Source: Chitinophaga pinensis
Lineage (GTDB): Bacteria > Bacteroidota > Bacteroidia > Chitinophagales > CAMDFR01
Direction: 5' to 3'
Length of the DNA: 64,000 nt
Assembly (NCBI GenBank): GCA_945860705.1
Contig: CAMART010000003.1
Location: 1 to 64,000 of the forward strand
The position numbers and the translations under genes are program-made. Below the pieces are notes generated by a model. That model was not told the origin of the DNA. It saw nothing but the letters and a program-made list of their open reading frames with translations, and did no database searches. Below, piece by piece: positions 49,698 to 60,242 of the stretch. The stretch's first letter is position 1, and every line of letters starts with the position of its first letter.

Positions 49698-51308
49698 TTA
49701 GAAATGTAGAATCTTAAAGTTTTTGATTTTGTCTTCTTGAAGCACTTTTAAAGCCTTAGCATAACTATTGTTCAAATCATTGATGATATAGTAAAAATCT
49801 CCTGCATCATATACACTTCTAGCTATTAGTGCTTTGAGATTCGTCTTAATGATTCTTTCAGATTTTTTATACTGAACAGCATCATACTTTACACTATCCT
49901 CCTCGCCTGCTTTTATGAGCATATCAATGAGTGTTTTATCTACTTCAAAATTTGTTTTATATGTTTGAATATTTGGATATTTTTCTAAAATAGTTTTTCT
50001 ATTATTATCTAAATATTTTAATACAAACGTATTGAATACACCTTTTCTAACTAAATTAGAAAAATATTCACTAGTTTCCAAAGTATCTATACCTACAAAT
50101 ATATCTGGCAATATACCTCCACCACCGTATACATTTCTTTTGGTAGTAAGTGTTGTATATCGTAGTGAATCTGGAAGCTTAATACTATCCATATACATGA
50201 GTCTTCCACTTGTATATCTTTTTTCAAATTCGCTATAATAATCTCTTTTTCCTTTATCATAAGGTCTTTGAATACATCTACCTGTAGGTGTAAAGTATTC
50301 AGCAATAGTCAATCTTACTTGACTACCGTCCATAAGTGGAAATGGTTTTTGTACAAGACCTTTTCCAAAAGAATTTCTACCAACTACTAAAGCTCTATCC
50401 CAATCTTGCAATGCACCACTTACAATCTCACTTGCACTTGCACTATTTTCATTAATCAATACCACCAAATTACCATTTTCAAACAAGCCTTTGTTTCCTC
50501 CTGTGAAAGTTTGACGAGGCTGATGAAGACCTTCTGTATATACGATTAGTTTATCTTTATCTAAAAACTCATCTGCCACACCTACTGCTGCATTTAAGTA
50601 TCCTCCACCATTATCTTGCAAATCTAGTATAAGTTCAATCATACCTTTTGCTTGAAGTTTGGCAATAGCATTGTGCACTTCTTCTACTGTAGTAGCAGAA
50701 AATTTAGATAATTTTATATAACCGATTTTATTATCTATCATATAAGATGCATCTACACTATACAATGGAATTTTATCTCTCGTGATAGTAAAGTCTAATA
50801 ATTTCTTCTCTCCTTTTCTAAGTACAGAAACTTTCACTTTAGTATTTTTTGGTCCTCTGAGCTTGCCCATCACACCACTATTTGCAATCTTTACACCAGA
50901 TATCAGCGTGTCATTTACCAATATTATTTTATCTCCAGGAAGCAATCCCACTCTTTCTGAAGGTCCGCCAGGTATAACATTAGCTATGATAATCGTATCA
51001 CTTAATATATTGAATTGAATACCTACCCCTTCAAAATTGCCAACCAATGGTTCATTAGTAGCATCTACTTCTTTTTTGGGAATATAAACTGAGTGTGGAT
51101 CTAAGTTTTCTAAAGTAGCGATAATCGCTTTATCTATAAGTTCTGCAGTATTAACACTATCTACATAATAGTTGTCTATAATATCTAGAATACCTCCAAA
51201 TTTTTGAAATTCAATTTCTGCAGTTTCTCTATTTGACTGTGCTTGAAGCGAAATACTTACTGAAAAAAATAAAACTATAGTGAAAAAAATCTTTTTAATA
51301 GATGACAT
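49698..51308 (-). CDS. S41 family (C-terminal processing) peptidase with PDZ domain
   Basis: PDZ: IIANVIPGGPSERVGLLPGDKIILVND; catalytic region VVLINENSASASEIVSGALQDWDRALVVGRNSFGKGLVQ. Confidence 0.93.
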   Translation of the reverse strand: MSSIKKIFFTIVLFFSVSISLQAQSNRETAEIEFQKFGGILDIIDNYYVDSVNTAELIDKAIIATLENLDPHSVYIPKKEVDATNEPLVGNFEGVGIQFNILSDTIIIANVIPGGPSERVGLLPGDKIILVNDTLISGVKIANSGVMGKLRGPKNTKVKVSVLRKGEKKLLDFTITRDKIPLYSVDASYMIDNKIGYIKLSKFSATTVEEVHNAIAKLQAKGMIELILDLQDNGGGYLNAAVGVADEFLDKDKLIVYTEGLHQPRQTFTGGNKGLFENGNLVVLINENSASASEIVSGALQDWDRALVVGRNSFGKGLVQKPFPLMDGSQVRLTIAEYFTPTGRCIQRPYDKGKRDYYSEFEKRYTSGRLMYMDSIKLPDSLRYTTLTTKRNVYGGGGILPDIFVGIDTLETSEYFSNLVRKGVFNTFVLKYLDNNRKTILEKYPNIQTYKTNFEVDKTLIDMLIKAGEEDSVKYDAVQYKKSERIIKTNLKALIARSVYDAGDFYYIINDLNNSYAKALKVLQEDKIKNFKILHF

Positions 51309-51519
51309 ATATATATTTAAATTATTATAAAAATTAGGTCAAAAATCATACCTATCATAATACAAAGTAACAATATTTATACGAATAATACACTGCTTTG
51401 TTACAATGGGTTAAAATTTAATTAATTCTAACTTTTTTTAACATCCATTCAAATAAAATTACATTTCTATGATAATGAAATGGAATAGTATTCTCATCTT
51501 TGTGCTTATAAAATAATAT

Positions 51520-52218
51520 ATGAAACACATCATAAATATAGTAGTCATCATATTTTTCTCTTTTACTACTAATATGTATGGGCAAAAAGAACCAAGTGCA
51601 AAAGAGAAATACAAAGACTTTGCAATACTTCATCTGGATAGTCTTAAAAAAAATGGTGCACTCATAGTAATACTAAAATCTAAAAGCAGAGCTGTAGAAG
51701 CATATGAAAAAGCAGGCAATACTAAAATAGCTGAAGAGATGATGAATAATATCAAAAAGCAGAATAGATATTTATATAAATCATATATTGCTTTCTGGAA
51801 ATTTTGTCCCGTATTTTTTATTTACGCCAAAGATTTAGACGACTTTAATAAAGGTAAACGTACTAATATTTTTGTTGATTCTACCTATAATATAAATAAC
51901 GATATTACAATGAATCTTCCATTCTATATTTTTAATGAATTTGGCACCTATTATGAAGTACAGAATAAAGATCATGACTATGCTCCAGGCAAATGGAAAA
52001 ATACAAATTATGAAAACTATGACCCAAGTACAGGTATTCCTGTAAAAAGTGATTGTATAGTAGTGAAAGATAAACTTATGAGACAATACAGATTTCCTTT
52101 CCCAAATTATGTACAAACTTGGGGAAGCTTACCGGGTATGAAAAAAGCAGTAGACAATTTGAATAATCGTTTTAAAACAGCCTTTGAAAAAGGATTTGAT
52201 ATCAATGCTGCATTCTAG
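51520..52218 (+). CDS. hypothetical secreted protein
   Basis: 232 aa; signal peptide MKHIINIVVIIFFSFTTNMYG; overlaps lipB start by 14 nt. Confidence 0.65.
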   Translation: MKHIINIVVIIFFSFTTNMYGQKEPSAKEKYKDFAILHLDSLKKNGALIVILKSKSRAVEAYEKAGNTKIAEEMMNNIKKQNRYLYKSYIAFWKFCPVFFIYAKDLDDFNKGKRTNIFVDSTYNINNDITMNLPFYIFNEFGTYYEVQNKDHDYAPGKWKNTNYENYDPSTGIPVKSDCIVVKDKLMRQYRFPFPNYVQTWGSLPGMKKAVDNLNNRFKTAFEKGFDINAAF

Positions 52219-52888
52219 TAAAAAATACCAACTAAAAGATTTAGGTAGTTCTGACTACAAGGAATGCTGGGATTATCAAGAAGAACTTTTTGCAAATAAT
52301 GTTCGGCTGAAAGCAAAAGACGAAACAAGATTAAGCACTGAAAATTACCTCATATTGACTGAACACCAGCCTGTGTATACACTCGGCAAAAGTGGAAACT
52401 TTGACAATTTAATCGTAAATGAAAAACTACTTGGTGCAGATTTTTATAAGATAAATAGAGGTGGTGATATCACATATCATGGTCCAGGACAATTGGTGGT
52501 ATATCCAATTTTAGATTTAGAAAAGTATGAAATTGGGTTAGCTCAGTATATCTGGAATATGGAAGAAATCGTTATTCAATTAATAGCAAAATACGGCTTA
52601 AAAGGCGATAGAAATAAAGGTGCATCTGGAGTATGGCTCGATATTGAAAATCCTTTTAAAATTAGGAAAATATGCGCTGTAGGCGTTCGTGCTAGCAGAC
52701 ATATCACAATGCATGGAATAGCATTTAATGTAGATACAGATTTAAGTTTTTTTGAAAAAATAATCCCTTGTGGCATAGCCAATGCTGGAGTCACTTCTCT
52801 CAGTAAAGAACTCGGCAAAACATTTTCTGTTATTGATATTAAAAATGAGTTTATAGAGTTGTTTGATAAAATATTTGAAGTAAAATAA
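52205..52888 (+). CDS. lipB: lipoyl(octanoyl) transferase LipB
   Basis: LTEHQPVYTLGKSG, RGGDITYHGPGQLVVYPILDL, KICAVGVRASRHITMHGIAFNV, IPCGI; start trimmed to ATG 52205. Confidence 0.95.
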   Translation: MLHSSKKYQLKDLGSSDYKECWDYQEELFANNVRLKAKDETRLSTENYLILTEHQPVYTLGKSGNFDNLIVNEKLLGADFYKINRGGDITYHGPGQLVVYPILDLEKYEIGLAQYIWNMEEIVIQLIAKYGLKGDRNKGASGVWLDIENPFKIRKICAVGVRASRHITMHGIAFNVDTDLSFFEKIIPCGIANAGVTSLSKELGKTFSVIDIKNEFIELFDKIFEVK

Positions 52889-52958
52889 TTCTTTTAATTT
52901 TAGTATCTAAACTATTTTATTTCTAAAATATTTATATCTTGGTGCACCAAAATATTCC

Positions 52959-53933
52959 ATGAGAGAAATAAGTTTTATAAAAAAGAACGCAAATACTTGG
53001 AAAGAAATTGAAGAAAAACTAGACAAGAAAAGCGATTTAAGTGCTGATGAAACAGCTGATTTGTATATACACTTGACAGATGACCTTGCATACACTAGAT
53101 CATTTTATCCTAATACCAATACTTCATTATATCTAAATCAATTAGCTAGTCATATACATAGACGTATTTATAAAAATAAAAGGGAGGAATCTTCACGGTT
53201 TATAACATTCTTTACTAAAGAAATACCTATAGCAGCATATCAAACAAGAAAGCAAATTTTAACTTCATTTATTATATTTATGGTTTCTGTGATGATTGGT
53301 GCACTTTGCCAACAGTTCGAGCCTGCTACTTCAAATTACATATTGGGAGATGCTTATGTAAATATGACTATAGAAAATATAGAAAATGGCGACCCAATGG
53401 GAGTGTATAGAAGTGATAGCAAGCCTGAAATGTTTTTTAGGATTGGTACCAATAATATAAAAGTTGCTTTTTATGCTTTTATTGGTGGTATTACATTATC
53501 CTTATTTACAGTATATGCCTTATTTGCAAATGGAATCATGCTAGGTGCTTTTCAGTGGTTCTTTGTACAGAAAGGATATTTTTGGGTATCTTTTTCTACT
53601 ATTTTTATTCATGGAGCTCTCGAGATAAGTGCTATAGTGATAGCAGGAGGAGCTGGTTTAGCTCTTGGCAATAGTATATTGTTTCCACGTACCTATACTA
53701 GAACTCAATCACTTGTTGAAGCTGCTAAACGAGCTTTAAAAATAATGATAGGCCTTATACCTATTTTTATAGTAGCTGCATATTTAGAAAGCTTTGTAAC
53801 TCACCAATATAAAGAGCTACCAGAAATATTTAAAATAGCTATTATTGTTTTTTCTTTGGCATACTTAGTTACCTATTTTTATGTATATCCTCTATCTCTA
53901 AATCCCTCTGAAGCAGATGACCATATACAATAA
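52959..53933 (+). CDS. stage II sporulation protein M family (SpoIIM) membrane protein
   Basis: NNIKVAFYAFIGGITLSLFTVYALFANGIMLGAFQWFF...FIHGALEISAIVIAGGAGLALG. Confidence 0.9.
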   Translation: MREISFIKKNANTWKEIEEKLDKKSDLSADETADLYIHLTDDLAYTRSFYPNTNTSLYLNQLASHIHRRIYKNKREESSRFITFFTKEIPIAAYQTRKQILTSFIIFMVSVMIGALCQQFEPATSNYILGDAYVNMTIENIENGDPMGVYRSDSKPEMFFRIGTNNIKVAFYAFIGGITLSLFTVYALFANGIMLGAFQWFFVQKGYFWVSFSTIFIHGALEISAIVIAGGAGLALGNSILFPRTYTRTQSLVEAAKRALKIMIGLIPIFIVAAYLESFVTHQYKELPEIFKIAIIVFSLAYLVTYFYVYPLSLNPSEADDHIQ

Positions 53934-53960
53934 GATAGAACTTTATAATTATTTTTATTA

Positions 53961-54677
53961 ATGATAATTAAAAATCTAATTTCATTTTTACTATTCGTAT
54001 TCATTGCCATACAAAGCAATGCTGTGCCTATTCAATACGACTCAATTATTATTACTCAACGTAAGTTTGATACAAAAAACATAGAACAACTCAAGAAAAA
54101 ACATAAATATGATTATGGTAAAGAACAAATAACTAAAAAACCTTCTAATAATTATATTCAAAAATTGATTCAACAATTCTTTGAAAAATTATACAGAACT
54201 ATATTTAGTAGTTGGAAAGATATAGGGCTTGGTGCTATGATATTCAGAATCGTACTCTATATAATATTTTTAATTTTTGTAGTTTATTTATTGCTACAGA
54301 TTTTCAATATTAAAGATATTTTTGGGCGAAATAAGAAAATAATAGATCTGCCATACGATATAGAAAATGAAAATATACATGAGCTAGATTTCAATCAACT
54401 CATAGCAAAAGCACTCGAAGAACATCAATATAGACTGGCTATAAGACTACAATACCTAAACTCAATAAAAAAACTAAGTGATAGTAATCTGATTCAATGG
54501 AGTATCGAAAAAACGAATATGCACTATATCATCGAGATAAATTCAAAATATAAAAATGATTTTATTTCATTGACTCAAATATTTGATTGGGTATGGTATG
54601 GTGAGTACTTGGTTGATAAAAATGAATATGAAAAATTTGCTATTCAATTTAATAATTTTAATAAGTCTATCAGTTAA
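53961..54677 (+). CDS. DUF4129 domain-containing membrane protein
   Basis: ELDFNQLIAKALEEHQYRLAIRLQYLNSIKKLSDSNLIQWSIEKTN..; 5' neighbour of DUF4350 gene. Confidence 0.75.
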   Translation: MIIKNLISFLLFVFIAIQSNAVPIQYDSIIITQRKFDTKNIEQLKKKHKYDYGKEQITKKPSNNYIQKLIQQFFEKLYRTIFSSWKDIGLGAMIFRIVLYIIFLIFVVYLLLQIFNIKDIFGRNKKIIDLPYDIENENIHELDFNQLIAKALEEHQYRLAIRLQYLNSIKKLSDSNLIQWSIEKTNMHYIIEINSKYKNDFISLTQIFDWVWYGEYLVDKNEYEKFAIQFNNFNKSIS

Positions 54678-55898
54678 GTGAAAAATAAAAATATAATCAT
54701 TTCACTATTTTTATTGATAGCTACTATAGCTGTGATAGCTGTTGTGTATTCTTATGCGCCAAAACCTGTAGACTGGTCACCTACATTTGAAAGAAAAAAA
54801 GATACTCCATTTGGCTCTAAATTAATATTTGAAAACTTAAAAGACGTTTTTCCAAAAAGCAAAATAGTCACTAATAATAAAAGTTTATATGACCATCTCG
54901 ATGATGCAAAACTCAAAAATACCAACTATATCATCATCTCTAATAAATTAGATTTATACGATGTAGATATGCGTGCATTGCTCAACTATGTAGCAGATGG
55001 GAATAATGTTTTTATTTCAACCAATGAGTTGAGTTATCATTTTCAAGATACTATAGGATGCTACTTCAATATGAATTTTAGTATCAAAGACATAATACCA
55101 AATAAAGTAAATGCAAAAAATAATTATACGCATACTTTTACTAATAAATCTTTAGGTAAAAACTATGTATATAATTTCAAACGAATGTTTGATCCTACAA
55201 TCATATATATAGCTGATACATTGGCCTATAAAGTATTGGCAGTAGACGATAAAAAAAATCCTGTATTTGTATCTACTAAGTATGGAAATGGAAACTTATA
55301 TTTACACTCTTATCCATACGCATTTTCCAATTATTACTTGTTGTACAAAAACAATAACGAATACATCTCGAAGTGCCTAAGTATACTACCAGAAAAAACT
55401 ACCGTATTTTGGGATGAATATTATAAAAAAGAACAACTAGAAAATCAAGAAGACTTTAGTCCAATAAAATTTATACTAAAAACTCCTGCACTCAAATGGG
55501 CTTGGCATATCACATTATTGAGTCTTTTGGTTTATGTGATATTTAGAGTGAAAAGACAGCAGAGAATCATTCCCATTTTGAAACCATTTGAGAATACCAG
55601 TTTACAATTTATAAAAACTGTAGGTAGGCTCTATTTCAATAAAGGTGACCACAATGACATCATAAAAAAACAAATCGCTCATTGGCTTGAATATATTCGA
55701 TCAAAACTAATAATTCCTACAGCTACGCTAGATAGTAAGTTTATAGAATCTGTATCAGAAAAATCGGGTATAGAAAAATATAAAATAGAAGAGATAATAT
55801 ATGTAATCACTGATTTGAAAAATGGTGGTGCTTCTAAAAATGATGTTATTAATTTATATAAAAAATTAGAATACTTTTATAAAAACTCAAAACGATAA
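54678..55898 (+). CDS. DUF4350 domain-containing membrane protein (GTG start)
   Basis: VDWSPTFERKKDTPFGSKLIFENLKDVFP...LLNYVADGNNVFISTN; GTG immediately after previous stop. Confidence 0.8.
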   Translation: MKNKNIIISLFLLIATIAVIAVVYSYAPKPVDWSPTFERKKDTPFGSKLIFENLKDVFPKSKIVTNNKSLYDHLDDAKLKNTNYIIISNKLDLYDVDMRALLNYVADGNNVFISTNELSYHFQDTIGCYFNMNFSIKDIIPNKVNAKNNYTHTFTNKSLGKNYVYNFKRMFDPTIIYIADTLAYKVLAVDDKKNPVFVSTKYGNGNLYLHSYPYAFSNYYLLYKNNNEYISKCLSILPEKTTVFWDEYYKKEQLENQEDFSPIKFILKTPALKWAWHITLLSLLVYVIFRVKRQQRIIPILKPFENTSLQFIKTVGRLYFNKGDHNDIIKKQIAHWLEYIRSKLIIPTATLDSKFIESVSEKSGIEKYKIEEIIYVITDLKNGGASKNDVINLYKKLEYFYKNSKR

Positions 55899-55901
55899 AA
55901 T

Positions 55902-56894
55902 ATGGAAATGGAAACTACAAACGAAATGAATTTTTCTAATAGACTTGATTTAACAGGTGTTACAAATACTGTAGCTAACATAAAAGCTGAAATAAGAAAA
56001 ATAATAGTAGGACAAGATGAAATGATAGAGTTATTGCTTACTGCACTTCTTGCAGAAGGACATGTATTGATAGAAGGTGTGCCCGGTACTGCAAAAACAC
56101 TTACAGCAAAACTACTTGCAAAAACAATTCAAAGTCCGTTTAGCAGAATACAGTTTACTCCAGACTTGATGCCTAGTGATGTATTGGGAACCAGTATTTA
56201 TAATTTCAAAACGAGTGAATTTGAATTTAAAAAAGGACCTATTTTCTCCAATATTATTTTGATAGATGAAATCAATCGTTCGCCTGCAAAAACACAAGCT
56301 GCACTTTTTGAAGTGATGGAAGAAAGACAAATAACTGTAGATGGAAGTACCAGAAAATTGGATGCACCTTTTTTTGTAATAGCAACTCAAAATCCTATAG
56401 AACAAGAAGGAACTTATAGATTGCCCGAAGCGCAACTCGATAGGTTTTTGTTTAAAATAGAAGTACACTATCCAAAACTAGAAGAAGAAGTGCACATACT
56501 AGACAATCATCACTCATCAAACAAAACAAATGATATCAGTGACATAAAAGGAATCATCAATGCATCTACTATACAAGAATATCAAGCACTCTGTAGAAAA
56601 GTAATTGTAGAAAGTAAACTGATAAATTTTATTGCACAGCTCGTTCACAAAACTAGAAATATGCCAGAACTATACCTAGGTGCATCTACACGTGCCAGTG
56701 TAAATATATTGAATGCATCAAAAGCATTTGCGATACTTCAAGGTAGAGATTTTGTGACTCCTGATGATATTATTTTTGTAGCAAAACCTATTCTAAGACA
56801 TAGAGTGATACTAACTCCAGAAAAAGAAATGGAAGGTATCACCGCCAATGATGTAGTAGATATATTGATTAAAAGTATAGAAATACCAAGATAA
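55902..56894 (+). CDS. MoxR family AAA+ ATPase
   Basis: HVLIEGVPGTAKTLTAKLLAKTI, ILIDEINRSPAKTQAALFEVMEERQITVDG, ATQNPIEQEGTYRLPEAQLDRF. Confidence 0.96.
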   Translation: MEMETTNEMNFSNRLDLTGVTNTVANIKAEIRKIIVGQDEMIELLLTALLAEGHVLIEGVPGTAKTLTAKLLAKTIQSPFSRIQFTPDLMPSDVLGTSIYNFKTSEFEFKKGPIFSNIILIDEINRSPAKTQAALFEVMEERQITVDGSTRKLDAPFFVIATQNPIEQEGTYRLPEAQLDRFLFKIEVHYPKLEEEVHILDNHHSSNKTNDISDIKGIINASTIQEYQALCRKVIVESKLINFIAQLVHKTRNMPELYLGASTRASVNILNASKAFAILQGRDFVTPDDIIFVAKPILRHRVILTPEKEMEGITANDVVDILIKSIEIPR

Positions 56895-56898
56895 GAAG

Positions 56899-58236
56899 AT
56901 GCTTTCATTTTACAAATCTCTTTATCTGAATAGAAGATTGTTTATATGCATCTTTGGTTTGGTCATGCTCTTTATTGTGAGCTTTGCTATATCATGGATG
57001 TTTATCATCACTAAATTACTTTTTATAGTTTTTCTAATATTGATTTTAATAGATATTGTAATGCTGTATAATAAAAATACTAAAGGTATTTTTGGAACTA
57101 GAATCTGTCCAGAAAAATTTTCTAATGGAGATGAAAATGAGATAAATATTTATATAGAAAACCAATACAATTTCAACTGTAAACTAAAAATAATAGATGA
57201 AACTCCCTTTCAATTTCAATTTAGAAAAGCGAGTTTTAGAATACCTATAGCAAGTGGTGATAAAACAAAAATAAACTATCATCTAAGACCTACTATGAGA
57301 GGCGAGTATATGTTTGGCGCATTAAATATATATGCCACAGGTATCATAGGACTAGTCTCTAGAAGGTTTGTATATGATGAAAAAAAGATAGTGCCTGTGT
57401 ATCCATCTTATCTGCAAATGCGAAAATATGAATTGCTAGCTATATCTAACAGGCTCAATGAATATGGTATAAAAAAACTAAGAAAAATAGGACAGAGTAT
57501 AGAATTTGAACAAATAAAAAACTATGTAGCCGGAGATGATTTCAGAACTATAAATTGGAAAGCATCATCGAGAAGAAACGAACTCATGGTCAATCACTAT
57601 AGCGATGAAAAATCTCAACAAGTATATAGTATTATAGATAAAGGCAGATTGATGAAAATGCCTTTTGAAGGACTTAGTTTGCTAGATTATGCTATCAATA
57701 CGAGTTTAGTTATTTCAAATATTGCCATAAAAAAAGATGATAAAGCTGGACTAATTACTTTTAATAAGAATGTAGAATCATTTGTAAAAGCAGATAAGAA
57801 AAGTATACAGATGTATAAAATACAAGAAGCATTATACAATCAGAAAACTACTTTCCAAGAAAGCGATTTTGAAAAAATGAGTATCAATGTAAGAAACAGA
57901 CTTTCACAAAGAAGTTTATTGATAGTATATACCAATTTCGAATCGGTACTATCTATGCGCAGACAGCAGGACTATCTAGCATCACTGACTAAAAATCATG
58001 TTGTGGTAGTGGTATTTTTTGAAAATACAGAAGTGAAAAAAATATACGAATCTGAATCAAAAACACTAGAAGATGTATATATAAGAACTATAGCTGACAA
58101 ATTTGTATTGGAGAAAAAACAAATAGTAAAAGAACTTAAGCAAAGAGGAATCTACAGTATACTTACCTCACCAAAAAACTTAACTGTTAATACTATAAAT
58201 AAATATTTAGAGTTTAAATCGAAAGGAATAATATAG
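56899..58236 (+). CDS. DUF58 domain-containing protein (membrane-anchored)
   Basis: Two N-terminal TM segments; RKIGQSIEFEQIKNYVAGDDFRTINWKASSRRNELMVNHYSDEKSQQVYSIIDKG. Confidence 0.93.
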   Translation: MLSFYKSLYLNRRLFICIFGLVMLFIVSFAISWMFIITKLLFIVFLILILIDIVMLYNKNTKGIFGTRICPEKFSNGDENEINIYIENQYNFNCKLKIIDETPFQFQFRKASFRIPIASGDKTKINYHLRPTMRGEYMFGALNIYATGIIGLVSRRFVYDEKKIVPVYPSYLQMRKYELLAISNRLNEYGIKKLRKIGQSIEFEQIKNYVAGDDFRTINWKASSRRNELMVNHYSDEKSQQVYSIIDKGRLMKMPFEGLSLLDYAINTSLVISNIAIKKDDKAGLITFNKNVESFVKADKKSIQMYKIQEALYNQKTTFQESDFEKMSINVRNRLSQRSLLIVYTNFESVLSMRRQQDYLASLTKNHVVVVVFFENTEVKKIYESESKTLEDVYIRTIADKFVLEKKQIVKELKQRGIYSILTSPKNLTVNTINKYLEFKSKGII

Positions 58237-58255
58237 TACTTAAAAAATCTATATT

Positions 58256-58714
58256 TTACTTACCAAATTGTGTCAAGTGATGATCTAGATGTTTGTACAT
58301 CATATTATTCCACTCTGTAGCACTCAATGCACCAAATGAGTGAGATTCTTTTCCTTCAAAATAACTCGCACCTAATTCATATACTTTATCTATATGCTCT
58401 ATTAAACGAGTTTTTTCTTTTTCAAATTCTCTAGCATCTGAAATAATAAACTGAGGTGCAGTTTGCCCATTTTTTTGATACGTACTCTCTCCTACTACTT
58501 TATTTTTTACAAATAATTTGAGCATCAATTTTACAAATGCATTAGGTTTTGGATGTTTATCTGTAAAGAGCATTTCATAAGTCACATTGCAATGCGCCAG
58601 CATCTGAGCTACATTCATTTTACCCCATAGTGGTGTAGTATTGTTTTCTAAAGAATTTATTCTAGATTTAATAGTTTCTAATGTAGATTTTTCAAATATA
58701 TTTGGTAATGCCAT
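58256..58714 (-). CDS. DUF1569 (DinB-like) protein
   Basis: PLWGKMNVAQMLAHCNVTYEMLF ... NNMMYKHLDHHLTQFG. Confidence 0.8.
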   Translation of the reverse strand: MALPNIFEKSTLETIKSRINSLENNTTPLWGKMNVAQMLAHCNVTYEMLFTDKHPKPNAFVKLMLKLFVKNKVVGESTYQKNGQTAPQFIISDAREFEKEKTRLIEHIDKVYELGASYFEGKESHSFGALSATEWNNMMYKHLDHHLTQFGK

Positions 58715-58729
58715 CTTTTTAAATTTTGA

Positions 58730-58885
58730 GTTATATAATTTTGAATTATGAATATTTTGTAATTACTATAAAATGTATTTCAAAATATTTTGTGATTATT
58801 TTTAGTATTATATATTATTTGAGATATAGATTTTCTAACAGTAAATTATTTAAAGTTTTATATTCAAAATTTAAAATTCAATAAT
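58730..58885. repeat. AT-rich inverted/periodic repeat
   Basis: TTTTGAATTATGAATATTTT near the left end and TATTCAAAATTTAAAATTCAATAATTCATAATT near the right end are roughly reverse-complementary. Confidence 0.45.
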
Positions 58886-58927
58886 TCATAATTATGACTG
58901 TCTAGTATCTATAAAGCCTTGTCGTGA

Positions 58928-60085
58928 CTATTTATCTAATGCCTGTGCTAAATCTGCAATCAAATCTTCTACATCTTCAACACCTACACTTAGTCTTAGC
59001 AAATTATCTACTACACCTACACGTTCTCTTTCTTCTTTCGGTATAGAAGCATGTGTCATCGTAGCGGGATGATTGATTAAAGATTCTACACCGCCTAAAG
59101 ATTCTGCTAATGAAAATACTTCGAATGAAGATGCTATTTTAAATGTTTTTTCTAAATCTGCATTTTTCAATACTATAGAAATCATTCCTCCAAAATCACG
59201 CATTTGTTTTTTGGCAATTTCATGATTTGGATGATCTGTAAATCCTGGCCAATAGATTTTTTCTATAGCAGGATGTGTTTTTAGAAATTCAGCTATTTTT
59301 CTACCATTAAAGCAATGTCTTTCCATTCTTAGGTGTAGCGTTTTTATTCCTCTCATAACTAAAAATGAATCCATAGGCCCTGGAGTTGCTCCACAACTAT
59401 TGTGTATGAAAGCAATTCTCTCGTATAATGAATCATCATTCATAATCAGTGCACCCATCACCACGTCACTATGACCACCAAGATATTTTGTAACACTATG
59501 CATCACTATATCTGCACCAAGTGCTAACGGATTTTGCAAGTATGGAGAAGCAAATGTATTATCCACAGCTAAAATCAATTTATGTTCTTTAGCTATTTTT
59601 GCACAAGCTTCTATATCTATAATCTGCATAGTAGGATTGGTAGGAGTTTCAGCCCATATCATTTTTGTATTTGCATTTACATACTTTGCTATATTACTAG
59701 CATCAGTCATATTCACAAAATGAAAAACAATGCCCATTGGTGCAAATATTTTTGTAAACATTCTATATGATCCACCATACAAATCATCGCCAGTGATCAC
59801 CTCATCTCCGGGTTTTAAAAGCTTGATAACTGCATCCATGGAACCCATACCACTACTAAAACATAATGCATATTTACCATTTTCAAGAGCTGCAAGATTT
59901 TTTTCTAAAGCCATTCTTGTAGGATTTTTTCCTCGAGCATATGCAAATCCTTTATGCTTTCCTGGTGACTCTTGAACAAATGTTGATGTTTGAAAAATCG
60001 GTGTCATGATAGCTCCTGTGCTAGGATCTGGTTCAGCACCTGCATGAATTGCTTTAGTACCAAATTTATAATTTTTATCGCTCAT
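58928..60085 (-). CDS. metB: Cys/Met metabolism PLP-dependent enzyme (cystathionine gamma-synthase/lyase)
   Basis: GTKAIHAGAEPDPSTGAIMTPIFQTSTF, DNTFASPYLQNPLALGADIVMHSVTKYLGGHSDVVMG. Confidence 0.93.
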   Translation of the reverse strand: MSDKNYKFGTKAIHAGAEPDPSTGAIMTPIFQTSTFVQESPGKHKGFAYARGKNPTRMALEKNLAALENGKYALCFSSGMGSMDAVIKLLKPGDEVITGDDLYGGSYRMFTKIFAPMGIVFHFVNMTDASNIAKYVNANTKMIWAETPTNPTMQIIDIEACAKIAKEHKLILAVDNTFASPYLQNPLALGADIVMHSVTKYLGGHSDVVMGALIMNDDSLYERIAFIHNSCGATPGPMDSFLVMRGIKTLHLRMERHCFNGRKIAEFLKTHPAIEKIYWPGFTDHPNHEIAKKQMRDFGGMISIVLKNADLEKTFKIASSFEVFSLAESLGGVESLINHPATMTHASIPKEERERVGVVDNLLRLSVGVEDVEDLIADLAQALDK

Positions 60086-60201
60086 TTTATACTTTTTCTA
60101 TTTAATAATAAATACAAAAATACTAATCTATAAGTATATAGCTCTTAATATTATTTAACTTATTCATATTTACTTTAAACAATCAATAAATATAGAATCC
60201 G

Positions 60202-60209
60202 TAACTTTG
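60202..60209 (+). promoter_or_regulatory. -7 box TAACTTTG upstream of malic enzyme
   Basis: Exact TAnnTTTG, 33 nt before ATG. Confidence 0.6.
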
Positions 60210-60242
60210 CCGACCAAAAACAAATCAAACGAAAATTTATAA

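Noticed and set aside
52959-53933. Sporulation locus
   Set aside because: SpoIIM-family proteins occur in many non-sporulating bacteria; no other sporulation genes are visible.
56112-56468. 118-aa minus-strand ORF opposite the MoxR gene
   Set aside because: Antisense to highly conserved AAA+ coding sequence; no recognisable domain.
59991-60240. SAM riboswitch upstream of the metB-like gene
   Set aside because: The AT-rich leader shows no conserved SAM-I-type helices on inspection.
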